The notes beneath the pieces are model-generated. The model was given only the letters and a program-made list of their open reading frames with translations, was not told the DNA's origin and ran no database searches. Both the position numbers and the translations under genes were made by a program. Positions 34,826-44,037 of a stretch of 64,000 bases of DNA are shown piece by piece. Source of the DNA: Pseudomonas karstica (GTDB taxonomy: Bacteria > Pseudomonadota > Gammaproteobacteria > Pseudomonadales > Pseudomonadaceae); assembly GCF_009707515.1 (NCBI RefSeq), contig NZ_WLYI01000017.1:60660-124659 (forward strand), given 5' to 3'. Numbering within the stretch: the first letter of the stretch is position 1; every line of letters starts with the position of its first letter.

Positions 34826-35710
34826 ATGCTTCATGCCATCACTCCTCTCGTCCCGCAGCTCACTGCTGACCTTCAGGCACAGCTGGCCTTGCACTTTCCC
34901 CAGCGCACGCTGGAGATCGCAGGCGGTCGCCAGGCCTTTCGCGAATACGGGGCCGGGCCGGCCATTGTGTTGCTACACGGGATCGGCTCGGGCTCGGCGT
35001 CATGGCTGGAGGTGGCACAGGAACTGGGCCAGAGCGCCCGGGTGCTTGCCTGGGATGCTCCCGGCTACGGTGATTCGACGCCGCTGAGAGCGTTGGCCCC
35101 CGATGCTTCGGACTACGCCGAGCGACTGTTGAAGATGCTCAATGCACTGGATATCCAGCGTTGTGTGCTGGTAGGTCACTCCCTCGGCGCAATGACCGCC
35201 ACGGCGTTCGCCAGCAGCGTGCACCAACAGCGGATCAGCCGGTTGGTATTGATCAGCCCTGCCCAGGGCTACGGCCATCCATCGCGCGCCTTGCAGCGCC
35301 AGGAAGTGCGCAGCAAACGCCTGCGCGCCCTGGAACAACTGGGCATTCGCGGCATCGCCGAGCAACGCAGTGCCTACATGCTGTCATCCAGCGCCAGCCC
35401 AAAGGCACAGGCCTGGGTGCAGTGGAACATGGCCCGGCTCAACCCGGATGGCTACCGCCAAGCCATTGAACTGCTGTGCGGCGAGGACCTGTTACGGCAC
35501 GCACCGTTGTCGATGCCTTGCGAAGTGCATTGCGGCGAACTCGACGGCATCACTGCACCAGAGAGCTGCTTGAGCCTGGCAAAAGCCTTGGGTGCCACGT
35601 TCAACCTTATTGCCGATGCCGGGCACGCCAGCCCCATCGAACAACCTTGTGTGGTGTCAGGCCGTCTGGCCTGCGCCATCAAAGAATCCCTGACAGGTGC
35701 ATCGCTATGA
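34826..35710 (+). CDS. Alpha/beta hydrolase (MhpC-like)
   Basis: A 294-residue alpha/beta hydrolase: oxyanion HGIGSGSASW near 51, nucleophile elbow VGHSLGAM (S119), Asp in HCGELDGITAPE, and His in DAGHASPIEQP. The N-terminal 40 residues are an extension before the core. The fold resembles C-C hydrolases acting on meta-cleavage products, which fits the VOC dioxygenase encoded downstream (inference). The stop overlaps the IclR start. Confidence 0.88.
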   Translation: MLHAITPLVPQLTADLQAQLALHFPQRTLEIAGGRQAFREYGAGPAIVLLHGIGSGSASWLEVAQELGQSARVLAWDAPGYGDSTPLRALAPDASDYAERLLKMLNALDIQRCVLVGHSLGAMTATAFASSVHQQRISRLVLISPAQGYGHPSRALQRQEVRSKRLRALEQLGIRGIAEQRSAYMLSSSASPKAQAWVQWNMARLNPDGYRQAIELLCGEDLLRHAPLSMPCEVHCGELDGITAPESCLSLAKALGATFNLIADAGHASPIEQPCVVSGRLACAIKESLTGASL

Positions 35711-36543
35711 CCGATCCAGATCTGCTGAAGGACGCTCAGGACAAATACATCGTGCCGGGACTGGAGCGCGGCCTGCTGCTGCTGTGCGAGTTCAGCCGGC
35801 GCAATCGCACACTGACCGCACCGGAACTGGCCCGACGCCTGTCGCTGCCGCGCTCGACGATCTTTCGTTTGCTGACAACGCTGGAAACCATGGGGTTCGT
35901 TACCCGCAGCGGCAATGAATATCGCCTCGGCATGTCGGTGCTGCGTCTGGGTTTCGAGTACCTGGCCTCGCTGGAACTGACTGAACTCGGCCAGCCGCTT
36001 CTGGCGCGGCTGTGCGACCGCCTCAACTACCCGAGCAACCTGGTGGTGCGGGACGGCCGCTCGATCGTCTACGTGGCCAAGGTCTCGCCGCCGTCGGTGT
36101 TCTCCAGCGCGGTGAGTGTCGGTACGCGCCTGCCTGCCCACGCTACGGTCCTGGGGCGCATTCTGCTCGAGGACCTGTCGTTGGCCGAACTGCGCGAGTT
36201 GTACCCGGAAGATCATTTGGAACAGCACTCATCCGGCACGCCGAAAACGGTATTGGAACTGTTTGATATGGTCCAGGCCGACCGTCAGCGCGGCTTTGTC
36301 CACAGTGAAGGTTTTTTCGAGTCGTCAATCTCGACGGTCGCAGCTCCAGTGCGCGATCAGACCGGCCAAATCGTCGCGGCGTTGGGTGTGACAATTCCGA
36401 CGGTTCAGATCGGTCACGTCAACTTCAACGAACTGCTCATGCAAGTACGTCGCAGCGCCGACGAGCTGTCACGGTTGCTCGACTACAACAGCGCTGCTGG
36501 TCACGACGGCCAGAACCGCGTGACAGCCTTGATGAGGGATTGA
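35707..36543 (+). CDS. IclR-family transcriptional regulator
   Basis: A 278-residue regulator with an N-terminal winged helix (APELARRLSLPRSTIFRLLTTLETMGFV at about 37-65) and a GAF-like IclR effector domain (VVRDGRSIVYVAKV, GTRLPAHATVLGRILL, ISTVAAPVRDQTGQIVAALGVTIP). It lies within the cluster it presumably regulates. IclR proteins often bind paired palindromic sites as tetramers, and the tandem sites at 30630-30664 and related sites at 46481 and 46609 are candidates. The ATG at 35707 overlaps the hydrolase stop; the frame is open upstream but lies inside that gene. Confidence 0.93.
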   Translation: MTDPDLLKDAQDKYIVPGLERGLLLLCEFSRRNRTLTAPELARRLSLPRSTIFRLLTTLETMGFVTRSGNEYRLGMSVLRLGFEYLASLELTELGQPLLARLCDRLNYPSNLVVRDGRSIVYVAKVSPPSVFSSAVSVGTRLPAHATVLGRILLEDLSLAELRELYPEDHLEQHSSGTPKTVLELFDMVQADRQRGFVHSEGFFESSISTVAAPVRDQTGQIVAALGVTIPTVQIGHVNFNELLMQVRRSADELSRLLDYNSAAGHDGQNRVTALMRD

Positions 36544-36544
36544 G

Positions 36545-37342
36545 ATGAGTCTCTATCAACTGCAAGACAACACCGCAATCGTGACCGGCGGTTCCTCGGG
36601 GATTGGCCTGGCCTGTGTCGAGTTGCTGCTCGAAGCCGGCGCAGCCGTTGCGTTCTGCGGTCGCGATGAAGATCGCCTGCACAGCGCCGAAACCACATTG
36701 CGTCAACGCTTTCCCAATGCAAAGTTGCTGGCCCACGTCTGCAACGTGCTCGACGCAGAGTCAGTCAACGCCTTTGCCGCCGCTAGCCTGGCCGCTTTGG
36801 GACCTGCCAGCATGCTGATCAACAACGCCGGGCAAGGTCGAGTGTCAACCTTCGCCGACACCACGGACAGCGCCTGGACCGAAGAACTGAACCTGAAATT
36901 TTTCTCAGTGATCAACCCGGTTCGCGCCTTCAAGGCACAGCTGAAAAGCCAGTCGAACACAGCCATCGTCTGTGTCAATTCGCTGCTGGCCAGCCAGCCG
37001 GAGCCGCACATGGTCGCCACCTCCGCCGCTCGTGCCGGGGTCATGAACCTGGTGCGTTCAATGGCCACCGAATTTGCCGCTGACGGCATTCGGGTCAACG
37101 GAATTCTCATTGGCCTGGTCGAGTCCGGGCAATGGCGCCGACGTTTCGAGGCCCGCGAAGAGCGGGATCTGGACTGGGCCCAATGGACCGCCCAGCTGGC
37201 ACAACGCAAACACATTCCCCTGGGGCGTCTGGGCCTGCCGATTGAAGCGGCCCGCGCGATCCTGTTTCTGGCCTCGCCTCTGTCGGCTTACACCACAGGC
37301 AGCCATATCGATGTTTCTGGAGGCCTGTCCCGCCATGCGTAA
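36545..37342 (+). CDS. SDR-fold protein lacking the catalytic Tyr-x3-Lys
   Basis: A 265-residue protein with an intact Rossmann start (VTGGSSGIGLACVELL) and NNAGQG near 94, Ser146 in CVNSLLAS, and SDR-like C-terminus TTGSHIDVSGGLSRHA. Where Y-x3-K should be it has T159-x3-R163 (VATSAARAGVMNLVRS). It is therefore either a non-oxidoreductase with new chemistry or a binding partner. It begins one base after the IclR stop and overlaps the TPP gene by eight bases. Confidence 0.88.
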   Translation: MSLYQLQDNTAIVTGGSSGIGLACVELLLEAGAAVAFCGRDEDRLHSAETTLRQRFPNAKLLAHVCNVLDAESVNAFAAASLAALGPASMLINNAGQGRVSTFADTTDSAWTEELNLKFFSVINPVRAFKAQLKSQSNTAIVCVNSLLASQPEPHMVATSAARAGVMNLVRSMATEFAADGIRVNGILIGLVESGQWRRRFEAREERDLDWAQWTAQLAQRKHIPLGRLGLPIEAARAILFLASPLSAYTTGSHIDVSGGLSRHA

Positions 37343-39017
37343 TGAAAATACTGTCACCGTTGGCGCTGCCATCACCGCGTTTCTCGAGCAGTGCGACGTC
37401 AAGGCCGCGTTCGGCGTGATCTCGATCCACAACATGCCGATCCTCGATGCGTTCGCCGTGCGCGGAAACATCCGTTTTGTCATGGCCCGGGGTGAAGCCG
37501 GCGCTACCAACATGGCCGATGCCTATGCCCGCACCACCGGCGGCCTGGGCGTTTGCCTGACGTCCACCGGCACCGCGGCCGGCAACGCCGCCGGTGCGAT
37601 GGTCGAAGCACTGACCGCCGGCACACCGCTGCTGCACATCACCGGGCAGATCGAAACGCCGTACCTGGATCAAGAGTTCGCCTATATCCACGAAGCCCGC
37701 GATCAACTGACCATGCTCAAGGCCGTGTCGAAAGCAGCGTTCCGTGTGCGCAGCGTCGAAACCGCCCTCAGTACCCTGAAACTTGCTGTGCAAACCGCAC
37801 TGACCGCACCTACCGGGCCGGTTAGCGTAGAGATCCCGATCGACATCCAGTCGACATTTATTCCGATGCCGACCGACCTCTCGCCCCTGCCGATCCCGGT
37901 TGCCGTGCCCGCATCCGAAGCACTGGATCTGGTGGCCGAGCGCCTGGCCGGTGCCACCCGTCCGCTGTTGTGGCTCGGCGGCGGCGCGCGGCATGCTGGC
38001 CCGCAAGTCAAACGCCTGCTGGACATGGGCGTCGGCGTGATCACCTCGACCCAGGGACGCGGCGTGGTCAACGAAGACGACGAGCGCTGCCTCGGTGCGT
38101 TTTCGCAAAACAAACTGGTCGAGCAATTTCTGCAAAGCTGCGATGCCCTGCTGATCGCCGGCTCACGCCTGCGCAGCAACGAAACGTTCAAGTACGCGCT
38201 GAAGTTGCCACGCAATACCCTTCGCATCGACGCCAACCCGGCCATCGAAGGTCGCAGCTACAACAGCGAATTGTTTATCTGTGGTGATTCGGCACTGGCG
38301 CTCGAAGGCCTGGCCGATCGCCTGGAAGGTCGCCTGCACGTCGACCCGACTTTCCTCGCCGACCTCAAGGACGTGCGCGAAAAATCCCGCACGCAATTAA
38401 TTGCCGACCTCGGCCCGTACTCGGCCATGGTCGAACAACTGCAATCGATGACCGGGCGCAATTTCTCCTGGGTACGCGATGTCACGTTGTCCAATAGCAT
38501 CTGGGGCAATCGCTTGCTGACCCTGTTTCATCCGCGTTCCGGCGTGCATGCGTTGGGCGGCGGCATTGGCCAAGGCCTGTCGATGGGCATCGGTGCAGCA
38601 GTCGCTGCGGCGGAAACGGCGCCTGAACGCAAAGTCTTCGCCCTGGCCGGTGACGGCGGTTTCATTCTCAACCTCGGCGAACTGGCGACACTGGTGCAAG
38701 AGAACGCCAACGTGGTGATTCTGCTGATGAACGACCAGCGTTACGGCGTGATCCGCAATATCCAGGACGCCGTCTACGGCAGCCGTCATTGCTACGTCGA
38801 CCTGCACACGCCGGACTACTCGAAGCTGGCTGAATCGCTGTGCCTACGCCACGGCCTGGTCACCGACCTGAAGGATTTCGGCGGCATTGTCGACAGCGCA
38901 CTGGCTCAGCCTGGACCGTTCCTGCTGGAAGTCGACATGCTCAGTGTCGGCGGCTTTGCCACCCAGTTCGCCGGTCCGCCCAACAGCGAAACCAAAGCGC
39001 AGAAAGCCACGGCTTGA
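37335..39017 (+). CDS. Thiamine-diphosphate-dependent enzyme (acetolactate synthase / 2-oxoacid decarboxylase-like)
   Basis: A 560-residue three-domain TPP enzyme. The PYR domain carries the cofactor-activating Glu in MARGEAGATNMADAYAR (E54), the middle domain has LLWLGGGARHAG, and the PP domain has the diphosphate motif LAGDGGFILNLGELATL ... VVILLMNDQRYG (GDG-ND). It would decarboxylate a 2-oxo acid or perform carboligation. The short ATG at 37335 is used because the longer frame upstream lies inside the SDR gene. No FAD-binding signature is clear. Confidence 0.9.
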   Translation: MRNENTVTVGAAITAFLEQCDVKAAFGVISIHNMPILDAFAVRGNIRFVMARGEAGATNMADAYARTTGGLGVCLTSTGTAAGNAAGAMVEALTAGTPLLHITGQIETPYLDQEFAYIHEARDQLTMLKAVSKAAFRVRSVETALSTLKLAVQTALTAPTGPVSVEIPIDIQSTFIPMPTDLSPLPIPVAVPASEALDLVAERLAGATRPLLWLGGGARHAGPQVKRLLDMGVGVITSTQGRGVVNEDDERCLGAFSQNKLVEQFLQSCDALLIAGSRLRSNETFKYALKLPRNTLRIDANPAIEGRSYNSELFICGDSALALEGLADRLEGRLHVDPTFLADLKDVREKSRTQLIADLGPYSAMVEQLQSMTGRNFSWVRDVTLSNSIWGNRLLTLFHPRSGVHALGGGIGQGLSMGIGAAVAAAETAPERKVFALAGDGGFILNLGELATLVQENANVVILLMNDQRYGVIRNIQDAVYGSRHCYVDLHTPDYSKLAESLCLRHGLVTDLKDFGGIVDSALAQPGPFLLEVDMLSVGGFATQFAGPPNSETKAQKATA

Positions 39018-39027
39018 GGACTTCGTC

Positions 39028-39831
39028 ATGTTGAATATCACCATGATCGGTTGCGGCGCCATTGGCGTCGGCGTGCTCGAACTGCTGGAGAGGGACCCAC
39101 AGCTGTGCGTCGATTACGTGATTGCTTCGCCCGGTTCTGAAGAGTTGGTGCGCCAGCGCCTGGCGTGTTTCAAAAATCCGCCACAGGTGTTGACCGCCTT
39201 GCCGGCCGACGCCCGCCCCGATCTGTTGGTCGAGTGCGCCGGACACCGTGCCATCGAAGAACATGTGCTGCCAGCGCTGGAGCGCGGCATCGCCTGCCTG
39301 ATCGTCTCGGTCGGTGCGCTGTCCGAGGTCGGTCTGGTGGAACGCCTGGAAGCAGCAGCCGAACTCGGCCGGACCCGTATCGAATTGCTGCCCGGCGCCA
39401 TCGGCGGCATCGATGCCCTGTCGGCGGCCAAAGTTGGCGGGCTCGACTCAGTCAACTACACCGGACGCAAACCGGCCCGCGCCTGGAAAAACACACCCGG
39501 TGAGTTGGTCTGCAATCTGGACAGCATCACCGAAGCCACAGTGATTTTTCAGGGCAGCGCCCGCGAGGCTGCACACCTCTATCCAAAAAACGCCAACGTC
39601 GCCGCGACCCTGTCGCTGGCCGGTCTCGGCCTGGACCGCACACACGTGACACTGATCGCCGACCCGTTGAGCGAAGAGAACGTTCATCACTTCGAAGCCC
39701 GCGGTGCCTTTGGCGGATTTGAGTTGAGCCTGCGTGGCAAACCCTTGCAGGCCAACCCGAAGACTTCGGCGCTGACCGTTTACAGCGTGGTCCGTGCCTT
39801 GGGCAACCACGCCCACGCGATTTCAATTTAG
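39028..39831 (+). CDS. Aspartate-dehydrogenase family protein (NadX/DUF108)
   Basis: A 267-residue dehydrogenase: Rossmann GCGAIGVGVLELL, ECAGHRAIEEHVLPAL, LLPGAIGGIDALSAA and the C-terminal NPKTSALTVYSVVRALGNH, all typical of NAD(P)-dependent L-aspartate dehydrogenases. In NAD synthesis NadX makes iminoaspartate, but here it lies between a TPP enzyme and an aldehyde dehydrogenase in a degradation cluster. It may release ammonia from an amino-acid product or oxidise a related amine (inference). Confidence 0.87.
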   Translation: MLNITMIGCGAIGVGVLELLERDPQLCVDYVIASPGSEELVRQRLACFKNPPQVLTALPADARPDLLVECAGHRAIEEHVLPALERGIACLIVSVGALSEVGLVERLEAAAELGRTRIELLPGAIGGIDALSAAKVGGLDSVNYTGRKPARAWKNTPGELVCNLDSITEATVIFQGSAREAAHLYPKNANVAATLSLAGLGLDRTHVTLIADPLSEENVHHFEARGAFGGFELSLRGKPLQANPKTSALTVYSVVRALGNHAHAISI

Positions 39832-39840
39832 GGAACAGCG

Positions 39841-41337
39841 ATGACTCTCGAACAGACTTTACCGATCTGCATTGCTGGCGAATGGCGGCTGGGGCGGGGC
39901 GAACGCTACGCCACGTGCTACCCGGCCACCGGCGAAGCCGTTGCCTGGCTCAATGCCGCCAGTGTCGAAGACGTTGAAGACGCCGTGCAAGGCGCTCATC
40001 AGGCGTTTTTGCACAGCGGTTGGGCGCAGCGTAAACCTCACGAGCGGGCCAGCGTGCTGTACCGCATTGCCGAACTGATCCGTGAGCGCAGCGAAGACCT
40101 GGCGCAATTACAGCGCCAGGACAATGGCAAACCGATCAACGAAACCCGTGCCCTGGTGGCCAGCGCGGCCGGCACTTTCCAGTTCTTTGCCTCGGCCTGC
40201 GAAACCCTCGAAGAAACTATCACGCCGTCCCGTGGTGACTTCGTCAGCATGAGCGTCTACGAGCCGATGGGCGTGATCGCCGCGATCACGCCGTGGAACT
40301 CGCCGATTGCCAGCGAAGCGCAGAAGGTCGCTCCGGCTTTGGCGGCGGGCAACGCGGTAGTAATCAAACCCGCGGAAATCACCCCGCTGATGGCCTTGCA
40401 ACTGGCGCGCATCTGCGAAGACGCCGGGTTGCCCAAAGGTCTGCTCAGTGTTCTGCCGGGCAAGGGTTCGCTGCTCGGTGATGCCCTGACCCACCACCCA
40501 CTGGTCAAGCGCGTGTCGTTCACCGGCGGCACCAAAACCGGCAAACACATTGCCCACATCGCCGCCGACAAGATGATGCCGGTCTCGCTGGAACTAGGTG
40601 GTAAATCGCCGACCATCGTGCTCGACGATGCCGACCTCGACCACGCGGTGGCTGGTGTGTTGTACGGCATCTTCAGCTCCTCGGGCGAAGCCTGCATCGC
40701 CGGCTCGCGGTTATTCGTCGCCCGCGCGCTGTACGAACCGTTCATGGCTCGTCTGGTGGTGGCGGCGGCCGAGTTACGGGTCGGTGACCCAGCGGACGAG
40801 CGCACGCAAATGGGTCCGCTGATCAGCGCCGGTCACCGTGAGTCGGTCGAGCGCTACGTCGCGCTGGGGCTGGCCGAAGGTGGACGTTTGCTGCTCGGTG
40901 GTGAGCGTCCGAGCGGTGGTATCTATGATCGGGGTTACTACTACCCGCCAACCATCCTCGAAGGTTTGAACAACGGTCAACAGGTGTGCCAGGAAGAGAT
41001 CTTTGGGCCAGTGCTGGTGGTCATGCCGTTCGATGACGAAGAGCAATTGCTCGAACAGGCCAACGACAGCCTGTACGCCCTCGCCGCGGGGATCTGGACC
41101 CGCGATTACAAACGCGCCTGGGCCCTGGGTCGGAAAATCCAGGCCGGCACAGTGTGGATCAACACCTACAAACAGTTCTCGATTTCCACGCCGTTCGGCG
41201 GCTGGCGCGACAGCGGCCTGGGCCGTGAAAAAGGTCGCCTCGGCATCCTGCAGTACATGGAACAGAAAAGCCTTTATTGGGGCATGAATGAACAGCCACT
41301 GGCCTGGGCCGGTGTGCAACGAGAGGTTGGGTTATGA
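39841..41337 (+). CDS. Aldehyde dehydrogenase
   Basis: A 498-residue NAD(P)-dependent aldehyde dehydrogenase with catalytic Glu in VSLELGGKSP (E251) and Cys in SSSGEACIAGSR (C285), plus the PWNSP and FTGGTKTGKHIA motifs. It is closest in appearance to 2-hydroxymuconic/2-aminomuconic semialdehyde and betaine-aldehyde type enzymes, consistent with oxidising a ring-cleavage semialdehyde (inference). Its stop overlaps the VOC gene by four bases. Confidence 0.92.
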   Translation: MTLEQTLPICIAGEWRLGRGERYATCYPATGEAVAWLNAASVEDVEDAVQGAHQAFLHSGWAQRKPHERASVLYRIAELIRERSEDLAQLQRQDNGKPINETRALVASAAGTFQFFASACETLEETITPSRGDFVSMSVYEPMGVIAAITPWNSPIASEAQKVAPALAAGNAVVIKPAEITPLMALQLARICEDAGLPKGLLSVLPGKGSLLGDALTHHPLVKRVSFTGGTKTGKHIAHIAADKMMPVSLELGGKSPTIVLDDADLDHAVAGVLYGIFSSSGEACIAGSRLFVARALYEPFMARLVVAAAELRVGDPADERTQMGPLISAGHRESVERYVALGLAEGGRLLLGGERPSGGIYDRGYYYPPTILEGLNNGQQVCQEEIFGPVLVVMPFDDEEQLLEQANDSLYALAAGIWTRDYKRAWALGRKIQAGTVWINTYKQFSISTPFGGWRDSGLGREKGRLGILQYMEQKSLYWGMNEQPLAWAGVQREVGL

Positions 41338-42299
41338 GCGTTCTAGGCATTGATGAAGTCACCTACGGCGTCGAGGACCTCGACACCAGCGCGCGGTTCT
41401 TCAGCGACTGGGGCCTGACAAAAGTCAGCGAGCAGGCTGACGAAGTGATCTTCGAAACCCTTAACGGCTGTCGCGTGGTGCTCGCCGATATCAACAAGGC
41501 GAGCCTGCCGCCGGCCATCGAAACCGGTTCGACCGTGCGCGAAGTGGTCTGGGGCGTCGAGAGCGAAGCGGACCTGAAGCTTTACAGCGAACGCATCGCC
41601 AACGATCCGGGTTTCATCGAAGCCGACGGCCGCATCGGCTGTACCGACCCCAATGGCCTGGCGATTCGCCTGCAAGTGACGCGCAAGCGTGAACTGGACA
41701 TCGAGTGCAGCGGCCATAACACCTGGCAAACCAAAGGCCGAGTCAACAAGGCTGCACCTGTCTACGAACGCGCGACGCCGATCGAAGTAGGCCACGTGGT
41801 GTTTTTCGTCAAAGACGTCAACACCTGCGAAGCCTTCTACCACAAGCGATTCGGCTTCCAGGCCTCTGACCGCTATCCGGATCGCGGTGCCTTTCTGCGC
41901 ACCGCCGAAGAAGGCGGCCATCACGACCTGTTCATGCTGCAGTTGCCCGCCCCTCGCGCCGGCCTGAACCACGTCGCCTTCACCGTGCGCGATGTGCACG
42001 AAGTGTTCGGCGGCGGCATGCACATTTCCCGCAGCGGCTGGGCCACGGAAATCGGCCCCGGTCGGCATCCGGTGTCGTCGGCGTTCTTCTGGTACTTCAA
42101 GAACCCGGCCGGCGCGCTGGTCGAGTACTACGCCGACGAAGACCAACTGACCGGCGAATGGCAACCCCGCACCTTCGAACCCGGCCCGACGGTATTCGCC
42201 GAATGGGCAATCGCCGGCGGCATCGATGGCAATACCCGACGCCAGCAACATGTCGAAGCGCCGCAGGGCAAGTTCCTCACCGACAAACCGAAATCCTGA
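41334..42299 (+). CDS. VOC-family extradiol-dioxygenase-like protein
   Basis: A 321-residue protein with two glyoxalase/bleomycin-type (VOC) modules. In the C-terminal module the metal ligands are H154 (IEVGHVVFFV), H213 (GLNHVAFTV) and E264 (GALVEYYAD), the 2-His-1-Glu set of type I extradiol dioxygenases. The N-terminal module lacks them, as usual. It is a candidate ring-cleaving enzyme acting after the Rieske or flavin hydroxylation steps. Confidence 0.88.
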   Translation: MSVLGIDEVTYGVEDLDTSARFFSDWGLTKVSEQADEVIFETLNGCRVVLADINKASLPPAIETGSTVREVVWGVESEADLKLYSERIANDPGFIEADGRIGCTDPNGLAIRLQVTRKRELDIECSGHNTWQTKGRVNKAAPVYERATPIEVGHVVFFVKDVNTCEAFYHKRFGFQASDRYPDRGAFLRTAEEGGHHDLFMLQLPAPRAGLNHVAFTVRDVHEVFGGGMHISRSGWATEIGPGRHPVSSAFFWYFKNPAGALVEYYADEDQLTGEWQPRTFEPGPTVFAEWAIAGGIDGNTRRQQHVEAPQGKFLTDKPKS

Positions 42300-42312
42300 A
42301 CAGGAGTTGTCC

Positions 42313-43455
42313 ATGTCTTCACTTAATATCGCGATTGCCGGTGCCGGTATCGGTGGTCTGACCGCAGCCATTGCCCTGCTCCGTGCTGGCCATAACATCA
42401 GCGTATTCGAACAATCGAAAGCTTTCTTGCGGGTCGGTGCCGATATCAACCTGACACCCAATGCCGTACGCGCGCTGGACGGTCTGGGCGTGGGCGCCGC
42501 GGTGCGCATCCCGGCGGCGCGCCCAACGCATCGGATCAGCCGTCTGTGGGACAGCGGCGAGGAAACTTCGCGTCTGGAAATGTCCGATGCCGCCGAACAG
42601 AAATACGGCGCACCGCAACTGACCATTCATCGTGCCGATCTGCTTGCCGCACTGGCGGATGTATTTCCTGCAGAACAGGTGCAATTTGGTAAACGCGCCG
42701 AGCAGGTCGTGCAAACCGCCGACGGGATCGAGTTGCACTTCAAGGATGGCAGCCGCCACGTCACCGACCTGTTGATCGGCGCTGATGGCATCCATTCGGT
42801 GGTGCGCAATGCGCTGTTCGGTGATGAGCAACCGCGCTTCACTGGTGTGGTTGCCTACCGCGCCGTCGTCCCGGCCAAGAGCGTCGCCCATGTACCGAAC
42901 ATTCAGGCGTTCACTAAATGGTGGGGCCCTACTCCCGAAAGCCAGATCGTGACCTTTCCACTGAATCAGGGCCGGGACATTTTCATCTTCGCTACCACCG
43001 CCCAGGACAGCTGGCACGAAGAGTCCTGGACGAGCGCCGGCGATGTAGACGAATTGCGCAGCCACTATCAGGACTTCCATCCGGATGCGCGCGCCCTGCT
43101 CGATGCGTGCAACGAAGTGCTCAAGACCGCGCTGTACGAACGCGATCCGCTGCCGTTCTGGTCCAAGGGTTCAATGACCCTGCTGGGCGATGCCTGCCAC
43201 CCCATGATGCCATTCATGGCTCAGGGCGCCGGCCAGGCTATCGAGGACGCGGTGGTGCTCGCTCGTCACTTGCAAGACCTCACCAGCACCTCGCAGATAG
43301 CAGGTGCACTGCTTGCTTATCAGCAGGCACGCTTGCAACGCACCAGCCAGATACAGATAGGTTCGCGCGGTAATCAATGGCTCAAGGACGGCGGCAACGC
43401 CGACTGGGTTTATGCCTACGACGCCTGGGCCGTGCCGACATCAAGCGTGGCCTGA
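42313..43455 (+). CDS. FAD-dependent aromatic-ring monooxygenase
   Basis: A 380-residue group-A flavoprotein hydroxylase: GAGIGGLTAAIALLRAGH (FAD dinucleotide motif), DLLIGADGIHSVVR (DG motif) and LLGDACHPMMPFMAQGAGQAIEDAVVLA (GD motif). It resembles salicylate, 3-hydroxybenzoate and 6-hydroxynicotinate hydroxylases. CAGGAG precedes the ATG at 42313. It would hydroxylate or decarboxylatively hydroxylate the ring before cleavage by the VOC enzyme encoded upstream. Confidence 0.92.
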   Translation: MSSLNIAIAGAGIGGLTAAIALLRAGHNISVFEQSKAFLRVGADINLTPNAVRALDGLGVGAAVRIPAARPTHRISRLWDSGEETSRLEMSDAAEQKYGAPQLTIHRADLLAALADVFPAEQVQFGKRAEQVVQTADGIELHFKDGSRHVTDLLIGADGIHSVVRNALFGDEQPRFTGVVAYRAVVPAKSVAHVPNIQAFTKWWGPTPESQIVTFPLNQGRDIFIFATTAQDSWHEESWTSAGDVDELRSHYQDFHPDARALLDACNEVLKTALYERDPLPFWSKGSMTLLGDACHPMMPFMAQGAGQAIEDAVVLARHLQDLTSTSQIAGALLAYQQARLQRTSQIQIGSRGNQWLKDGGNADWVYAYDAWAVPTSSVA

Positions 43456-43463
43456 ACCGGGGC

Positions 43464-43787
43464 ATGAACATGAACGAAAGTTTGCTGGTCAGCGTGCTGC
43501 TCAAGCACGACCAATCCAAGAACCTGGAAGACATTCAGCGACACATGAAACAGCAGGACTGGTGGGAGCGATTTCCCCCGCAAGGCGTCGAGGTGGTGTC
43601 CTGGACCGTGGCCATGGGCCTGGGGCAGATCGTCACCTTGCGTTTGCCGCCGAGCCTGCTGCCAACCCTCAACGTCGAGCTCGAACGCTCGGCCTGGGGC
43701 GTGTTCAGCACCGAAGTTTTCCCGACGTATGACTTTATTCCCGTGCGCGAAATGATCCGCGAACGGGTACGCAATGGAGGTCAATGA
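43464..43787 (+). CDS. Small protein, possibly dimeric alpha/beta-barrel (muconolactone-isomerase-like size)
   Basis: A 107-residue soluble protein (NESLLVSVLLKHDQSKNLEDI at the N-terminus, VVSWTVAMGLGQIVTLRLPP in the middle) with alternating strand and helix pattern. It has the size and layout of ferredoxin-like dimeric barrels such as muconolactone isomerase, but no decisive motif. It lies between the flavin monooxygenase and the HTH-like small gene. The function is not known. Confidence 0.75.
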   Translation: MNMNESLLVSVLLKHDQSKNLEDIQRHMKQQDWWERFPPQGVEVVSWTVAMGLGQIVTLRLPPSLLPTLNVELERSAWGVFSTEVFPTYDFIPVREMIRERVRNGGQ

Positions 43788-43788
43788 G

Positions 43789-44016
43789 ATGAGTAATACC
43801 GAACCGTACCTGGAGCCTCATCAGGCCCGAAAACGGCCCAACACCCAGTTCGAAGAGTTGCTTGGCGACTCTATCGAACGTGCCTTCGGCAATGGCGTGA
43901 CCGAGCTACCCGACCTGCTCGCCCACCTGAACCTGGCCGGGCCACCTTGCCCGCTGACCACCGGAGAGTGGACACCGGAAGCCTATAAAAACCTGATGGC
44001 TCGGCTGGGCGAATGA
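43789..44016 (+). CDS. Recombinase-like helix-turn-helix small protein
   Basis: A 75-residue protein: YLEPHQARKRPNTQFEELLGD, then AFGNGVTELPDLLAHLN and GEWTPEAYKNLMARLGE. The layout matches the small 'recombinase-like HTH domain' proteins found next to Rieske oxygenases, with an N-terminal basic segment and two short helices. GGAGG at 43776-43780 fixes the start. It has no recombinase catalytic domain. A regulatory or subunit role is a guess. Confidence 0.75.
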   Translation: MSNTEPYLEPHQARKRPNTQFEELLGDSIERAFGNGVTELPDLLAHLNLAGPPCPLTTGEWTPEAYKNLMARLGE

Positions 44017-44037
44017 CCCGCCGGAGGTAAATAAGAA

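Noticed and set aside
43789..44016. Site-specific recombinase
   Set aside because: The 75-residue protein has only the small HTH-like part and none of the catalytic residues of a recombinase.
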